A stretch of DNA of 64,000 nt. Source: Fen-1298 sp050015675. Its GTDB lineage: Bacteria > Bacteroidota > Ignavibacteria > UBA10030. The DNA is taken from contig JBEKAY010000001.1 in assembly GCA_050015675.1 (NCBI GenBank), forward strand, positions 263,890 through 327,889, in the 5' to 3' direction. A program made the translations under genes and the position numbers. Under the pieces are notes generated by a model. That model searched no databases, had not been told where the DNA came from, and saw only the letters and a list, made by a program, of their open reading frames with translations. Of this stretch, positions 44,831 to 54,073 are shown piece by piece; within the stretch, counting starts at the first letter, position 1, and each line of letters starts with the position of its first letter.

Positions 44831-47555
44831 ATTATTTCACATCTCTCGAACGCACATTCTCTATTTTTTCATCGGACTCACAGTCCAATTTTCTTATCTG
44901 AATATTCTTCTTGCGTTGCCTTCTTTAGAAGATAAGAAACTCGAAGATGTGAAAATAAAAATGAGTGGGGGAGATATTTCTCTCGAACAAGCTTTCCAGT
45001 TTATTGAGCAACAAACCGATTTCAAATTTTTTTATATCAAAGAAGAAGTACCGCTCGATAAAAAAATAGAAATAAATCAACAAGAGGGATCTCTTTATCA
45101 GATTCTTCAGGGCTTCGCAAAAGAGTTCGGCTTAGCGTTCAGCAGAATTAACAATCAAATTGTCGTTAAAAAAACTGCTGTTGTTCAGTCTGAAACATAT
45201 AAAGTAAGCGGAATTGTTCGTGATGGCTCTACGTATGAACCGCTGGTTTTCGCTAACATACTCATCGAAGGAACTCAACAAGGAACTACAACCGATGCAG
45301 AAGGAAGGTTTTCTTTCGTTCTCACTCAGGGCCAATATACCTTACGCTGCAGTTTCGTTGGCTACAGGACAGAATTACTCTCGATAACGGTACTAAAAGA
45401 TGTCCAGTTAAGCATCGCTATGGTCTCAATGGATGTGTTGATGCAAGATGTGACAGTTTATGCGCACCGGATGGAAGAAACAGAGCAGCCCGAAGTAAGC
45501 GCATTATCGCTCCAGAGTGAAAGTATTAAACATGTCACATCAATTTTTTCTGATGTAATGCGATCAGTCCAAATGCTTCCCGGGGTGTCGACAGATAATG
45601 AGTTTAGTTCAAAGTTCAATGTCCGCGGCGGAAATCAAGATGAAAATCTGGTTCTCGTCAATGGCACGCAAGTCTATGACCCGTATCATGTAAAGGAAGC
45701 GTCGAATGCGAGCATCGGCATCTTTAATGTCGATATGGTTAAGAAAATGGATCTCGTGACAGGCGGATTTACTGCCCGGTATGGTGATAAGATGAGCTCG
45801 GTTCTGAATATCGAGTATCGTGAAGGAAGCCGGGAACAATATAAAGGCATTGCCAGTATCAGTCTGATGGACCTCAACGCCATGGTTGAAGGGCCTCTGG
45901 GCGACAAAGGATCGTTCATCATCGGTGGACGAAAAAGCTATTTAGAGTATGTCATGAAAATGATGGGTGCGGGTCCATATATTCATCCTTCCTTTTATGA
46001 TATTCAAGGAGTATTTGCATATTCGTTGAACCCGCGACAGAAACTACTGCTGAAATTTATTCATGCAGGTGATGATTTCTCAGAAGATCCCCACCGCGAT
46101 TACCAAACGCCCAGTCAATGGATCGGTTATGATAACACTGGGCTTCAATTTACAAACACACGGCAATCAAATGATTCTGTCGACAACCATGCAAACTATT
46201 ACAGTAGTATGGTCGCACTTCAAAGTATAAATATCCTTTCATCCTCGGCTCTCCTGAAAACTGAGATATCGTTTTATGATCAACGTGAAATTGAAGATTA
46301 TTGGTATGAAAGTCTTTATTCATACCGAGGGGTAAATCCACGCAAAACATATTTTTATAATAATACATACGAAAATGCCTATAACAACAATCTCCGAATT
46401 CGTACTCTGGAACTAAATTCAACTCTTGATATGCAGATCACTTCACTCTATGGAATAAAGGCCGGTGCAGGTTATCAACGTATTAACTACAATCTGGATC
46501 TTTTTGACCAGCAAACTATAGAAGAATTTACAAATGAATACAAATATCCTGACACAACCCTGAACCGCCGTGTGGAAAATCCCACCGATTATGTGAATGA
46601 TCAAATCAATACGCAATCTTATAAGTTTATGGGATATCTTGAAAACATCATTCAGATCAGCAATCAAATTCTGCTCAATGTTGGCGGCCGATTCGATTAT
46701 TTTGACCTGAATAAACAACTTACATTGAGTCCACGGATCAACCTTGCATATCAAACGGGTATAGGGATCGTCGTTCGAGGGGCTTGGGGACATTATTACC
46801 AAACTCCAATTTATCGCCAGATCGCATATCCAAGTGCGTCCGATACAAACACGAAGGCTCAGCGTGCAATACATTATATTGTCGGAGTCGACTATGATCT
46901 TATGATTGATCAAGCAAAGCAACACTTTTGGAGATTTAAGGTGGAAGGATACAAAAAAATATACGACAACCTCATCACTGCAACTCAAACGAGTTATAGT
47001 CTCATATATTATTCCCGAAAAAACGACGCAACCGGCGCTGCAAGCGGAATGGACATGCAAGTAATATATTCAAATACCGGTTTCTATGGTTGGATAAGTT
47101 ACGGCTACCTCTTTTCCCGTCAAACCCTGATACATGATACCATAGGATCATCGTTTCCTCGATATACCGATCAGCGACATACGCTTGCTGTGACGGGTGA
47201 AGTGGGACTCGGAAGTGGCTGGAGTATAAATTCACGAATGGTCTATGGAAGCGGATATCCATACACACCATCAATCGCAGTCTTTAATAACTCGAAGAGA
47301 ATATGGGAATGGATTCCATCAAATAAGCCAAACTCAGAATATCTTCCATCGTATAGCCGAGTGGATTTGAGAGTCGCAAAAGATTTCACGATTTTCGGAG
47401 CACCAACATCTGTTTTTCTGGATGTCAGTAACATTTTCAATGCAACAAATATACAGGCATATCGTTACCGCTTCGACAATAATGGCAATCCATATAGGGA
47501 AGAAGTAAAATTATGGCCCATCATTCCTTCTCTCGGGATGGCAGTCCAGTTTTGA
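44796..47555 (+). CDS. TonB-dependent transducer receptor with STN domain
   Basis: A 919-aa receptor. The ATG at 44796 overlaps the FecR gene by 35 bases; a second ATG at 44820 is possible, but a decayed homologous junction at 50144 keeps the first one. Domains: signal segment (about 15-40), STN domain (about 55-125, 'ISLEQAFQFIEQQTDFKFFY'), CarboxypepD_reg (about 132-215), plug ('VQMLPGVSTDNEFSSKFNVR') and beta-barrel. The STN domain is the signalling part that contacts FecR. Confidence 0.92.
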   Translation: MKSRKSFFMKNKLFHISRTHILYFFIGLTVQFSYLNILLALPSLEDKKLEDVKIKMSGGDISLEQAFQFIEQQTDFKFFYIKEEVPLDKKIEINQQEGSLYQILQGFAKEFGLAFSRINNQIVVKKTAVVQSETYKVSGIVRDGSTYEPLVFANILIEGTQQGTTTDAEGRFSFVLTQGQYTLRCSFVGYRTELLSITVLKDVQLSIAMVSMDVLMQDVTVYAHRMEETEQPEVSALSLQSESIKHVTSIFSDVMRSVQMLPGVSTDNEFSSKFNVRGGNQDENLVLVNGTQVYDPYHVKEASNASIGIFNVDMVKKMDLVTGGFTARYGDKMSSVLNIEYREGSREQYKGIASISLMDLNAMVEGPLGDKGSFIIGGRKSYLEYVMKMMGAGPYIHPSFYDIQGVFAYSLNPRQKLLLKFIHAGDDFSEDPHRDYQTPSQWIGYDNTGLQFTNTRQSNDSVDNHANYYSSMVALQSINILSSSALLKTEISFYDQREIEDYWYESLYSYRGVNPRKTYFYNNTYENAYNNNLRIRTLELNSTLDMQITSLYGIKAGAGYQRINYNLDLFDQQTIEEFTNEYKYPDTTLNRRVENPTDYVNDQINTQSYKFMGYLENIIQISNQILLNVGGRFDYFDLNKQLTLSPRINLAYQTGIGIVVRGAWGHYYQTPIYRQIAYPSASDTNTKAQRAIHYIVGVDYDLMIDQAKQHFWRFKVEGYKKIYDNLITATQTSYSLIYYSRKNDATGAASGMDMQVIYSNTGFYGWISYGYLFSRQTLIHDTIGSSFPRYTDQRHTLAVTGEVGLGSGWSINSRMVYGSGYPYTPSIAVFNNSKRIWEWIPSNKPNSEYLPSYSRVDLRVAKDFTIFGAPTSVFLDVSNIFNATNIQAYRYRFDNNGNPYREEVKLWPIIPSLGMAVQF

Positions 47556-47654
47556 GAGCGCTACCGATAATGGTAGGGTTGTTATGATAAGGTATCAGCC
47601 ACTGCCTAAATGAAATGTTGTGGAATATTCTAAAATCAGAAATGGAGATCAACA

Positions 47655-48290
47655 ATGAAGACATCTACGATATCACTCTCCCTTGTTTTTATATTCATCA
47701 CAATGGGTTCTGTTTCTCTTGCCCAAGATGTTTTTCTAAAAGGCAGATCAGCAATTGAACTCAACCTCGGCTTTTGGGGAGGAGCGAAGGCATCGAATAC
47801 AATCGGACCCACAGGGATTCAATCTGAAGCGGGAACCAACGGTTTTGTGGGCGGACTCGGTTATTCATACTGGCTAAGGGAAAACCTTTCATTGACGGTG
47901 ACCGCCAGCCTGCTATCAGCGCAAGCAAATACGACCTTTAGTACTTTCAATGTCACACAGCAAGCCAGTACTGTTGTTCCATTACTACTTGGTCTTCGAT
48001 TCTACATTCCCGAACCCGAGTCTGGTGAGAACATCCGTCCATTCCTTTCAGCCGCAGTCGGGACTTACTTCGGATCAGAAGCAACCAGCGCACTGCTTTT
48101 TCAGCAAGCACACACAGAAACTGCAGTTGGCGGACGACTTGGTGTAGGTGCTGATTTCTTTCTAGGCAATCATTTCAATTTAGGTGCCAATGTGGGTTAT
48201 CATCTTATGACAGATTTTGAGAATACTATCGGGGCAAGAAAGAACTACAGCGGAGCGGAATTTTCTTTGGAAATTGGCTACATCTTTTAA
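47655..48290 (+). CDS. outer-membrane beta-barrel protein
   Basis: A 211-aa protein with signal peptide (residues 1-23). The mature part is a small OmpA-like/porin-like barrel: 'SAIELNLGFWGGAKAS', 'GGLGYSYWLRENLSLTV', 'LGVGADFFLGNHFNLGANVG' and a terminal 'FSLEIGYIF' ending in Phe. Follows the receptor gene by 99 bases and may be under the same control. Confidence 0.8.
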   Translation: MKTSTISLSLVFIFITMGSVSLAQDVFLKGRSAIELNLGFWGGAKASNTIGPTGIQSEAGTNGFVGGLGYSYWLRENLSLTVTASLLSAQANTTFSTFNVTQQASTVVPLLLGLRFYIPEPESGENIRPFLSAAVGTYFGSEATSALLFQQAHTETAVGGRLGVGADFFLGNHFNLGANVGYHLMTDFENTIGARKNYSGAEFSLEIGYIF

Positions 48291-48324
48291 GATTACATGA
48301 CTATCGTGAATATAGTGGGGGCAT

Positions 48325-48476
48325 ATAACATCGCCAAAGCACGAGACTTACTCTATGATATTTTTTATATGTGTTCGTTCCATCCCGCTTTGCACTGGTA
48401 GATTAGTCTTTAGAAATGCGCCAAGCGGGACGGTGTGCTTTTCGCAAACGTTAGCTGCAATTGTACTTTTTGCTAT
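48325..48476 (+). other. attC-like nested palindrome (weak)
   Basis: Outer arms ATAACATCGCCAAAGCAC and GTGCTTTTCGCAAACGTTAGC pair with a few unpaired bases; inner arms CATCCCGCTTTGC and GCGCCAAGCGGGACG pair too. This is the general shape of an attC site but with no complementary cassette ends on either side, so it may simply be a REP-type palindrome. Confidence 0.3.
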
Positions 48477-48537
48477 TGAGGAAGGTTTATGAATGCAAAT
48501 TCTCATGAACAAAACTAAAAATGAGGAGAATGAACTG

Positions 48538-50115
48538 ATGAGACATTTGATCCGCTTTTTAAATATTATTATTTATTCAATTATTGTTGCAGGGATTCAT
48601 ACACCACTATTCGCACAGGATTCAACAGTATCTATTGTGGATCGCGGAAATTATTATGAAGTCACATTGGATTATACAACAGGCATAAGCCATTATGATA
48701 TGGGTCAGCTGCTAATGCAAAAGGTGACGCAGATATTGCCGAATTATGAACAACTTGCAGATTCATATTTAGCTGAAGTGGTCGGCACACAGAGCATTTA
48801 TAATATTCTGCTCAGTCGTGTACCAGATATAAAGCCACAGATCCCTCAGGAGTATCAGGATGAAATAGACGGAATGGCTTCGCAGTTAAGTGGAGGCAAT
48901 ATCGATAGAATAGGTGACGGTAAATTATCCAAAGATGAATTTTATCTGATGCAACTCATCACAGATGTGGACCATTCAACCCAATGTTCAGGGATATCGG
49001 TATATGGATCCCGATCAGCGACAGGCAACACCATGACCGCCCGAATATTAGACTGGTTTGATGGCTCCAAACATCAACTGGCACAAATTCAATCCGTTGT
49101 TACAATTAAGAATGGCAGTAAATCAATTTGTTCGATCGGATATTTAGGTTTCATGGGAATCATTACCGGATTTAATGAAGAAGGAATTTTCGCCGGCATT
49201 CTGGATTCTCCTTCGGGTGCTGTTTATTCCTCAAATAATAAGCGTTCCTATCCGCTGGATTTACGTTATGCCCTGGAAAATTGTACTTCATTGGCGGATG
49301 TGGCCGAATATATGATGGATCCGTCGAGAAATTATGCTTTCAACCATCTCATTTTATTATCCGATAAACATACTTCTCAAGTATTGGAGAACAACTTTTC
49401 CGGAACCGGCACGAATATACGAAGGGCGTTGAGAAGTGACACGTCTTCTTTAAACCCGGGCATTACATGGGGATTCACCAGTGCGGTGGCAGCAGTAAAT
49501 TCGTTCCTCCTATTAGGAAATTATGATAATCATATTGGAGTGTTGTCCAATACAAAAAGATGGAACAGTATCAAAACGCAACTTCAACTTTATGGCGATA
49601 CCATTAATTTGAATGAAATAAAACTGATTGCTTCTTTTACTAATGGCAATGGTCCAGGTAATCAGTCAGATGGAGATATTTATAATATCGGTACTCAACA
49701 AATTGTAATATTCCAGCCGGATATCTTTCATCTGGAGGTAGCATTCAAACCAAAATCAGGTATTATGCCGAAAGATCCGGCATTCGAAAAGATTTCTGTT
49801 TTCATCGGTTCAAGTCCGACCTCTGTCGCTAAAGATAATTCATCGCTTCCCGAATCGATTATGTTGGAGCAGAACTATCCAAACCCGTTTAATCCAGCGA
49901 CGACTATTTCCTTCAATCTTCCAACGAGATTTTTTGTCTCACTGAAAGTATTTGATCTTCTAGGAAGAAATGTGGCAACAATTTTCTCGGAAGAGTTATC
50001 AGCTGGTGCCTACTCACGACAATGGAGTGCGGTAGCTTTGCCAAGCGGAGTGTATTTCTATCGTTTGCAGGCAGGTAATTTTGTCGAAACAAAGAAACTA
50101 ATATTACTCAGATGA
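48538..50115 (+). CDS. secreted C45-type Ntn hydrolase with T9SS C-terminal domain
   Basis: ATG at 48538 is favoured by an AGGAG site and begins the signal peptide. The 525-aa product has 'STQCSGISVYGSRSATGNTM' with Cys150 as the likely autocatalytic nucleophile, followed by 'ARILDWFDGS', the pattern of acyl-CoA:isopenicillin-N acyltransferase (C45) enzymes. An EF-hand-like stretch 'DGKLSKDEFY' lies just before. The C-terminus is a type IX sorting domain ('LEQNYPNPFNPATTISF'). Likely a surface amidohydrolase; substrate unknown. Confidence 0.8.
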   Translation: MRHLIRFLNIIIYSIIVAGIHTPLFAQDSTVSIVDRGNYYEVTLDYTTGISHYDMGQLLMQKVTQILPNYEQLADSYLAEVVGTQSIYNILLSRVPDIKPQIPQEYQDEIDGMASQLSGGNIDRIGDGKLSKDEFYLMQLITDVDHSTQCSGISVYGSRSATGNTMTARILDWFDGSKHQLAQIQSVVTIKNGSKSICSIGYLGFMGIITGFNEEGIFAGILDSPSGAVYSSNNKRSYPLDLRYALENCTSLADVAEYMMDPSRNYAFNHLILLSDKHTSQVLENNFSGTGTNIRRALRSDTSSLNPGITWGFTSAVAAVNSFLLLGNYDNHIGVLSNTKRWNSIKTQLQLYGDTINLNEIKLIASFTNGNGPGNQSDGDIYNIGTQQIVIFQPDIFHLEVAFKPKSGIMPKDPAFEKISVFIGSSPTSVAKDNSSLPESIMLEQNYPNPFNPATTISFNLPTRFFVSLKVFDLLGRNVATIFSEELSAGAYSRQWSAVALPSGVYFYRLQAGNFVETKKLILLR

Positions 50116-50143
50116 GAAATAACGGCAACTATTAAAGAAAACA

Positions 50144-50296
50144 ATGAACTCAAAAAGATCGTTTTCTATAAGAAATAACATACTGCGGATAATTCAAATA
50201 ACTGTTTTCCCTTCATTCTTGGGATCGAGCATATTAATAGTGTACTTGCCTCAGAGCCTCCAGAGGATAAGAGACTTCAGACAAACTTATACTTAA
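50144..50296 (+). pseudogene. relic of a second FecR/TonB-receptor junction
   Basis: Just upstream, one frame ends 'NNELKKIVFYKK' then stop, close to the end of the FecR protein ('NNEIKKIVFYEK'). The overlapping frame starts 'MNSKRSFSIRNNILRI', close to the receptor start 'MKSRKSFFMKNKLFHI'. Only about 50 codons survive. It is the remnant of a lost sigma/FecR/TonB set. Confidence 0.65.
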
Positions 50297-50374
50297 GAAT
50301 GAAATCCTTCTTTTGATAATCGTTCGGTTTTTACGTATTTTATTCACCACAAGAATCGAGAATTGAAAAATACT

Positions 50375-52060
50375 ATGACAACGAACGAGAAAAACGATTT
50401 TATCCGCGAGATTATCGATGAAGATCTCAAAACCAATAAGTATGAAGGACGCGTCCATACACGCTTCCCTCCCGAACCAAATGGGTATCTACATATCGGC
50501 CATGCCAAATCCATCCGCCTGAATTACGGAATTGCAAAAGACTACAACGGCAAATTCAATCTCCGGTTTGATGACACAAATCCCGAAAAAGAGGATCAAG
50601 AATATGTTGATTCAATCATCGAAGATGTGAAATGGTTGGGCGGTGATTTTGAAGACCGCCTGTTCTACGCTTCGGATTATTTTGAACAGATGTACCAATG
50701 GGCTGTTGCTCTCATTAAGAAAGGAAAAGCGTACGTTTGCGATCTTTCCGCTGACGAAATCCGCGCAACACGCGGAACGCTGACAGAACCCGGAAAAGAA
50801 AGTCCGTACCGAAATAGAAGTGTAGAAGAAAACCTTGTTTTATTTGAAAGCATGCGCAAGGGAGAAATTCCGGATGGAACGAAAACCTTGCGCGCCAAGA
50901 TCGATATGGCCTCGCCGAATATCAATCTTCGTGATCCGATTATGTATAGGATTGTTCATGAAGGACATCATCGGCAGGGAAACAAGTGGTGCGTGTATCC
51001 GACGTATGATTGGGCGCATGGCATTGAAGACTCCATTGAAGGAATCACTCATTCCATCTGCACGCTCGAATTTGAAAATCATCGCCCGCTATACGATTGG
51101 TACATTAACGAATTGGGCATCTATCATCCCCAACAGATCGAATTTGCACGGTTGAACATCACATACACTGTATTGAGTAAACGGAGATTGCTCCAGCTTG
51201 TTCAGGAAAAACATGTCTCGGGCTGGGATGATCCGCGTATGCCGACCATTGTTGGTTATCGGCGTCGTGGCTACACCTCAGAATCAATCAAAGTCTTCTG
51301 TGATAAGATTGGCGTCTCTAAGAAAGACAGCATCATCGATGTGGCCATGTTAGAGTGGAGTATTCGCGAGGATTTGAATAAACACGCTCAACGTGCAATG
51401 GCTGTGTTGAACCCGGTCAAAGTTATCATCACAAATTATCCGGAAGATAAAGTTGAAGAACTCCCAGCAGTTAATAATCCCGAAGACGAATCGGCTGGAA
51501 CTCGAATAGTTCCATTTAGCCGGGAATTGTACATCGAGCAGGATGATTTTCGCGAGGTGCCTCCGCCAAAATATTATCGCTTATCGCCTGGTACAGAAGT
51601 GCGGCTGAGGTATGCTTACATTATCAAGTGCGAAAAAGTTATAAAGGATGCACAGGGAAATATTATTGAAATTCATTGCACATACGATCCTGAAACGAAA
51701 AGCGGATTGCCGACAGCCAACCGTAAAGTGAAAGCAACCGTTCACTGGGTTTCTGCTCATGATGCTGTCAATGCAGAAGTGCGGATGTACGACCGCCTTT
51801 TTAATAAAGAAAATCCCGATGATGTTGAAGAAGGAAAGGATTTTCTTTCCAATCTCAATCCGAATTCTTTGCAAGTGCTTACTCATTGCAAAGTGGAACC
51901 GATGCTTGGCACCGCAGCGCCGGGGGACCGCTTTCAGTTTGAACGAACTGGATACTTCTGTGCTGATGCAAAGGATTCCAAACCAGGTGCGCCGGTCTTC
52001 AACCGTATCGTGACGCTAAAGGATACGTGGGCGAAGATTGTACAACAAGGGAAGAAGTAG
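50375..52060 (+). CDS. glnS: glutaminyl-tRNA synthetase
   Basis: ATG at 50375 preferred over the in-frame TTG at 50363. The 561-aa class I synthetase has 'PPEPNGYLHIGHAKS' (HIGH at residues 40-43), 'FDDTNPEKED' and a KMSKS-like 'VLSKRRL'. The two C-terminal anticodon-binding beta-barrels are complete. Charges tRNA-Gln. Confidence 0.97.
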   Translation: MTTNEKNDFIREIIDEDLKTNKYEGRVHTRFPPEPNGYLHIGHAKSIRLNYGIAKDYNGKFNLRFDDTNPEKEDQEYVDSIIEDVKWLGGDFEDRLFYASDYFEQMYQWAVALIKKGKAYVCDLSADEIRATRGTLTEPGKESPYRNRSVEENLVLFESMRKGEIPDGTKTLRAKIDMASPNINLRDPIMYRIVHEGHHRQGNKWCVYPTYDWAHGIEDSIEGITHSICTLEFENHRPLYDWYINELGIYHPQQIEFARLNITYTVLSKRRLLQLVQEKHVSGWDDPRMPTIVGYRRRGYTSESIKVFCDKIGVSKKDSIIDVAMLEWSIREDLNKHAQRAMAVLNPVKVIITNYPEDKVEELPAVNNPEDESAGTRIVPFSRELYIEQDDFREVPPPKYYRLSPGTEVRLRYAYIIKCEKVIKDAQGNIIEIHCTYDPETKSGLPTANRKVKATVHWVSAHDAVNAEVRMYDRLFNKENPDDVEEGKDFLSNLNPNSLQVLTHCKVEPMLGTAAPGDRFQFERTGYFCADAKDSKPGAPVFNRIVTLKDTWAKIVQQGKK

Positions 52061-52090
52061 CGTGGGTAACAAATGAACTCCATATCAACA

Positions 52091-52245
52091 TTAAGCCGCA
52101 TCTATTAATCGATATCCAATCCCGGCTTCAGTAAGAAAGAAAACCGGATTGTTTGGATCGTCCTCTATTTTTTTGCACAACTGACCAAAGTACACTCGCG
52201 TGTATTGAACTTCTTCAGAAGTAGAGTCCTTGCGATACGAATAAA
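52091..52245 (-). pseudogene. C-terminal fragment of a KdpE/OmpR-type response regulator
   Basis: Minus strand encodes 'EEVQYTRVYFGQLCKKIEDD', 'PNNPVFFLTEAGIGYRL' and a stop, the end of the winged-helix DNA-binding domain of KdpE-like regulators ('HYLRVYVGQLRKKIE'). The receiver domain and start are missing. It is a truncated relic. The rest of 52246-52535 holds small hairpins (for example ATCACGC-gttt-GCGTGAT) and no gene. Confidence 0.6.
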
Positions 52246-52535
52246 AAGAGGTCTGCCGGTGAGATGAGGATATCCTCTAGTTATCTGAAATGATACGTTA
52301 AGAAGCAGACCCAAAATATTTGTTTTCAAATAAAGGTTGTTTACCCCCTGCCGAATTCTGATTAAAATCCGCACCTGAAAACAAAAAATCACGCGTTTGC
52401 GTGATACCGCCTTAAATATATAATTATTAAAGTACAGCCGCGTTTAGATGCTATATATACAACACCACCAAAAATCATTAATAGAACAAAAGACACAACG
52501 TTAGATGGAGCTATCATCATACAAGATTCCCGTAG

Positions 52536-52555
52536 GGACGTTGTACTCAACGTCC
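52536..52555. repeat. REP-like hairpin upstream of the transposase
   Basis: GGACGTTG-TACT-CAACGTCC, a perfect 8-bp stem preceded by CCCGTAG. Hairpins of this type next to RAYT genes are usual substrates of these enzymes. Confidence 0.6.
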
Positions 52556-52625
52556 AGGAATGTTCACGTGTAAACAATCATTCTGTTCACAAACACAAAA
52601 ATCTCGAGAGGGACATTCAGTTGAG

Positions 52626-53189
52626 ATGAAACGTACAGGCGATCGTAAAACAATACGGTTGAAGGAGTATGATTACTCTTCGCCGGGAGAGTATTTCGTA
52701 ACAATATGTACACAAGATAAACTCTATTCGTTTGGGAAGATTATTGAAGAGGAAATGCGATTATCATCTATCGGTGAAATTGCTCAACGATGTTGGCAGG
52801 AAATCCCCAATCATTTTCCCAACATCGAGTTGGACGCGTTCGTCGTAATGCCAAACCACATTCATGGAATTATTGTAATTAATCCACTGGTAGGGGTTCA
52901 TTATAATGAACCCCTACGGAAAAATGCATTTCAACACACCATTCCAAAATCATTGGGATCGATTATTCGTTCATACAAAGGAGTGGTATCCCGCGAATGT
53001 CGAAAATGCGGCCATCATTATTTCTTATGGCAGCGGAATTTCTATGAACATATCATACGGGATGATAAAGATATGAATACCATCCGCGAGTATATTGTCA
53101 ACAATCCGCTTCAATGGGCTGTGGATAAAGAGAATCTATCAAGGGATCATTACCATACATCATACTACCCCCGGCACACGGGGGCTTAA
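52626..53189 (+). CDS. REP-associated tyrosine transposase (RAYT)
   Basis: ATG at 52626 gives a 187-aa product that starts like other RAYTs ('MKRTGDRKTIRLKEYDYSSP', 'GEYFVTICT'). The HUH metal motif is 'MPNHIHGI' and the catalytic Tyr lies in 'RNFYEHIIRDDKDMNTIREY'. These Y1-type enzymes cut and move single-stranded REP hairpins. A REP-like hairpin lies 71 bases upstream and a 28-bp perfect palindrome lies inside the gene. Confidence 0.9.
   Translation: MKRTGDRKTIRLKEYDYSSPGEYFVTICTQDKLYSFGKIIEEEMRLSSIGEIAQRCWQEIPNHFPNIELDAFVVMPNHIHGIIVINPLVGVHYNEPLRKNAFQHTIPKSLGSIIRSYKGVVSRECRKCGHHYFLWQRNFYEHIIRDDKDMNTIREYIVNNPLQWAVDKENLSRDHYHTSYYPRHTGA
52890..52917. repeat. 28-bp perfect palindrome inside the RAYT gene
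   Basis: GTAGGGGTTCATTA followed directly by its reverse complement TAATGAACCCCTAC. It is translated in frame as part of 'LVGVHYNEPLRKN' between the HUH and Tyr motifs. It shares GTAGGG with the upstream REP-like hairpin. Confidence 0.8.
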
Positions 53190-53224
53190 CAAAAACAAAC
53201 CACAACTAACAAAAGGAGGTAGCC

Positions 53225-53947
53225 ATGGCTACTATAACTTCATACGGGCTGGCACAGGAATATCGCGTCGTCTGCGGACACTGCCGGGCACAAGCGGCAC
53301 GCTTGCAAGGGCGGGGCATCACAGAAGAAAAGCTGACGGGAGGTTCAGACCTGATCAAGATCATGCAGGACACCGAAACTGCCGCCCTCAATGCAGAGAC
53401 GGCAAAAGAACTTCTTACCGTGCAGGAAGAAACGCAGCGCAACGGGCTGAGCGTATTGCTGCGCGCAGTAACAAACGCTGTAAAAAAACAATTCGGCAAA
53501 GGAGCAAAAGAAGGCAAAGATTTTCGTGTGGGAGAATACCTTGCCGATTCCACTCCGAAAACTTTACAGTGGGCGGATGATGTTGCAAAGGCATATCCGA
53601 AGTACAAGGATGATCTCCAGAAGCAGGGGATTATGCCTACCGATATCGATTCCATCAAAGCATCCGCGGCGGCACTGGAGGCAACGGATACGCAGCAGGA
53701 GACTTCCAAGCGGATCGCCACACAGGCAACAGCAACGGCAAATGCAGCATTCGATGCTGTTGTAAAGTTCGTCGATGCGATCCATAGTGCTGTCACTATG
53801 GAGTTTGTAAACGAACCGGCGATACGCGCGGACTTTGCAGCCGCCAAGAAACTCCGGTATCAGGCCGCACCCAAGCCCGCCAAACCGAACGACAAAACCG
53901 ATACAAATACTGCAGCACCTCCGGCACAACCTGGTGCGCCGAAATAA
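53225..53947 (+). CDS. hypothetical protein, 240 aa, no known family
   Basis: Very strong ribosome site (AAAGGAGG, 7 bases before ATG) and GC-rich codon use, unlike its neighbours, suggest high expression or foreign origin. The product has no signal peptide. It has one 'CGHC' pair near residue 17, a mainly helical, alanine-rich body (about 30-215) and a proline/alanine-rich tail 'PAPKPAKPNDK'-like (residues 213-240). I do not recognise a family. It follows the transposase gene and precedes the minisatellite. Confidence 0.7.
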   Translation: MATITSYGLAQEYRVVCGHCRAQAARLQGRGITEEKLTGGSDLIKIMQDTETAALNAETAKELLTVQEETQRNGLSVLLRAVTNAVKKQFGKGAKEGKDFRVGEYLADSTPKTLQWADDVAKAYPKYKDDLQKQGIMPTDIDSIKASAAALEATDTQQETSKRIATQATATANAAFDAVVKFVDAIHSAVTMEFVNEPAIRADFAAAKKLRYQAAPKPAKPNDKTDTNTAAPPAQPGAPK

Positions 53948-54017
53948 TATGCTTCAAGAGAGCTCCAATGGCAGGTCTCAGCATTACGAGGCCTGTCGCT
54001 CTTTTGCAAATTGACAC

Positions 54018-54055
54018 AGTTCGATGAACAGACTCCAGTTCGATGAACAGACTCC
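54018..54055. repeat. 19-bp tandem duplication
   Basis: AGTTCGATGAACAGACTCC is repeated twice, head to tail, between the 240-aa gene and the minisatellite. Confidence 0.85.
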
Positions 54056-54073
54056 TTTTTTAGTGACCTCTGG

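Noticed and set aside
52560..53189. Longer transposase start at 52560
   Set aside because: The first 22 residues do not match the family and read through the REP flank; ATG at 52626 matches known RAYT N-termini.
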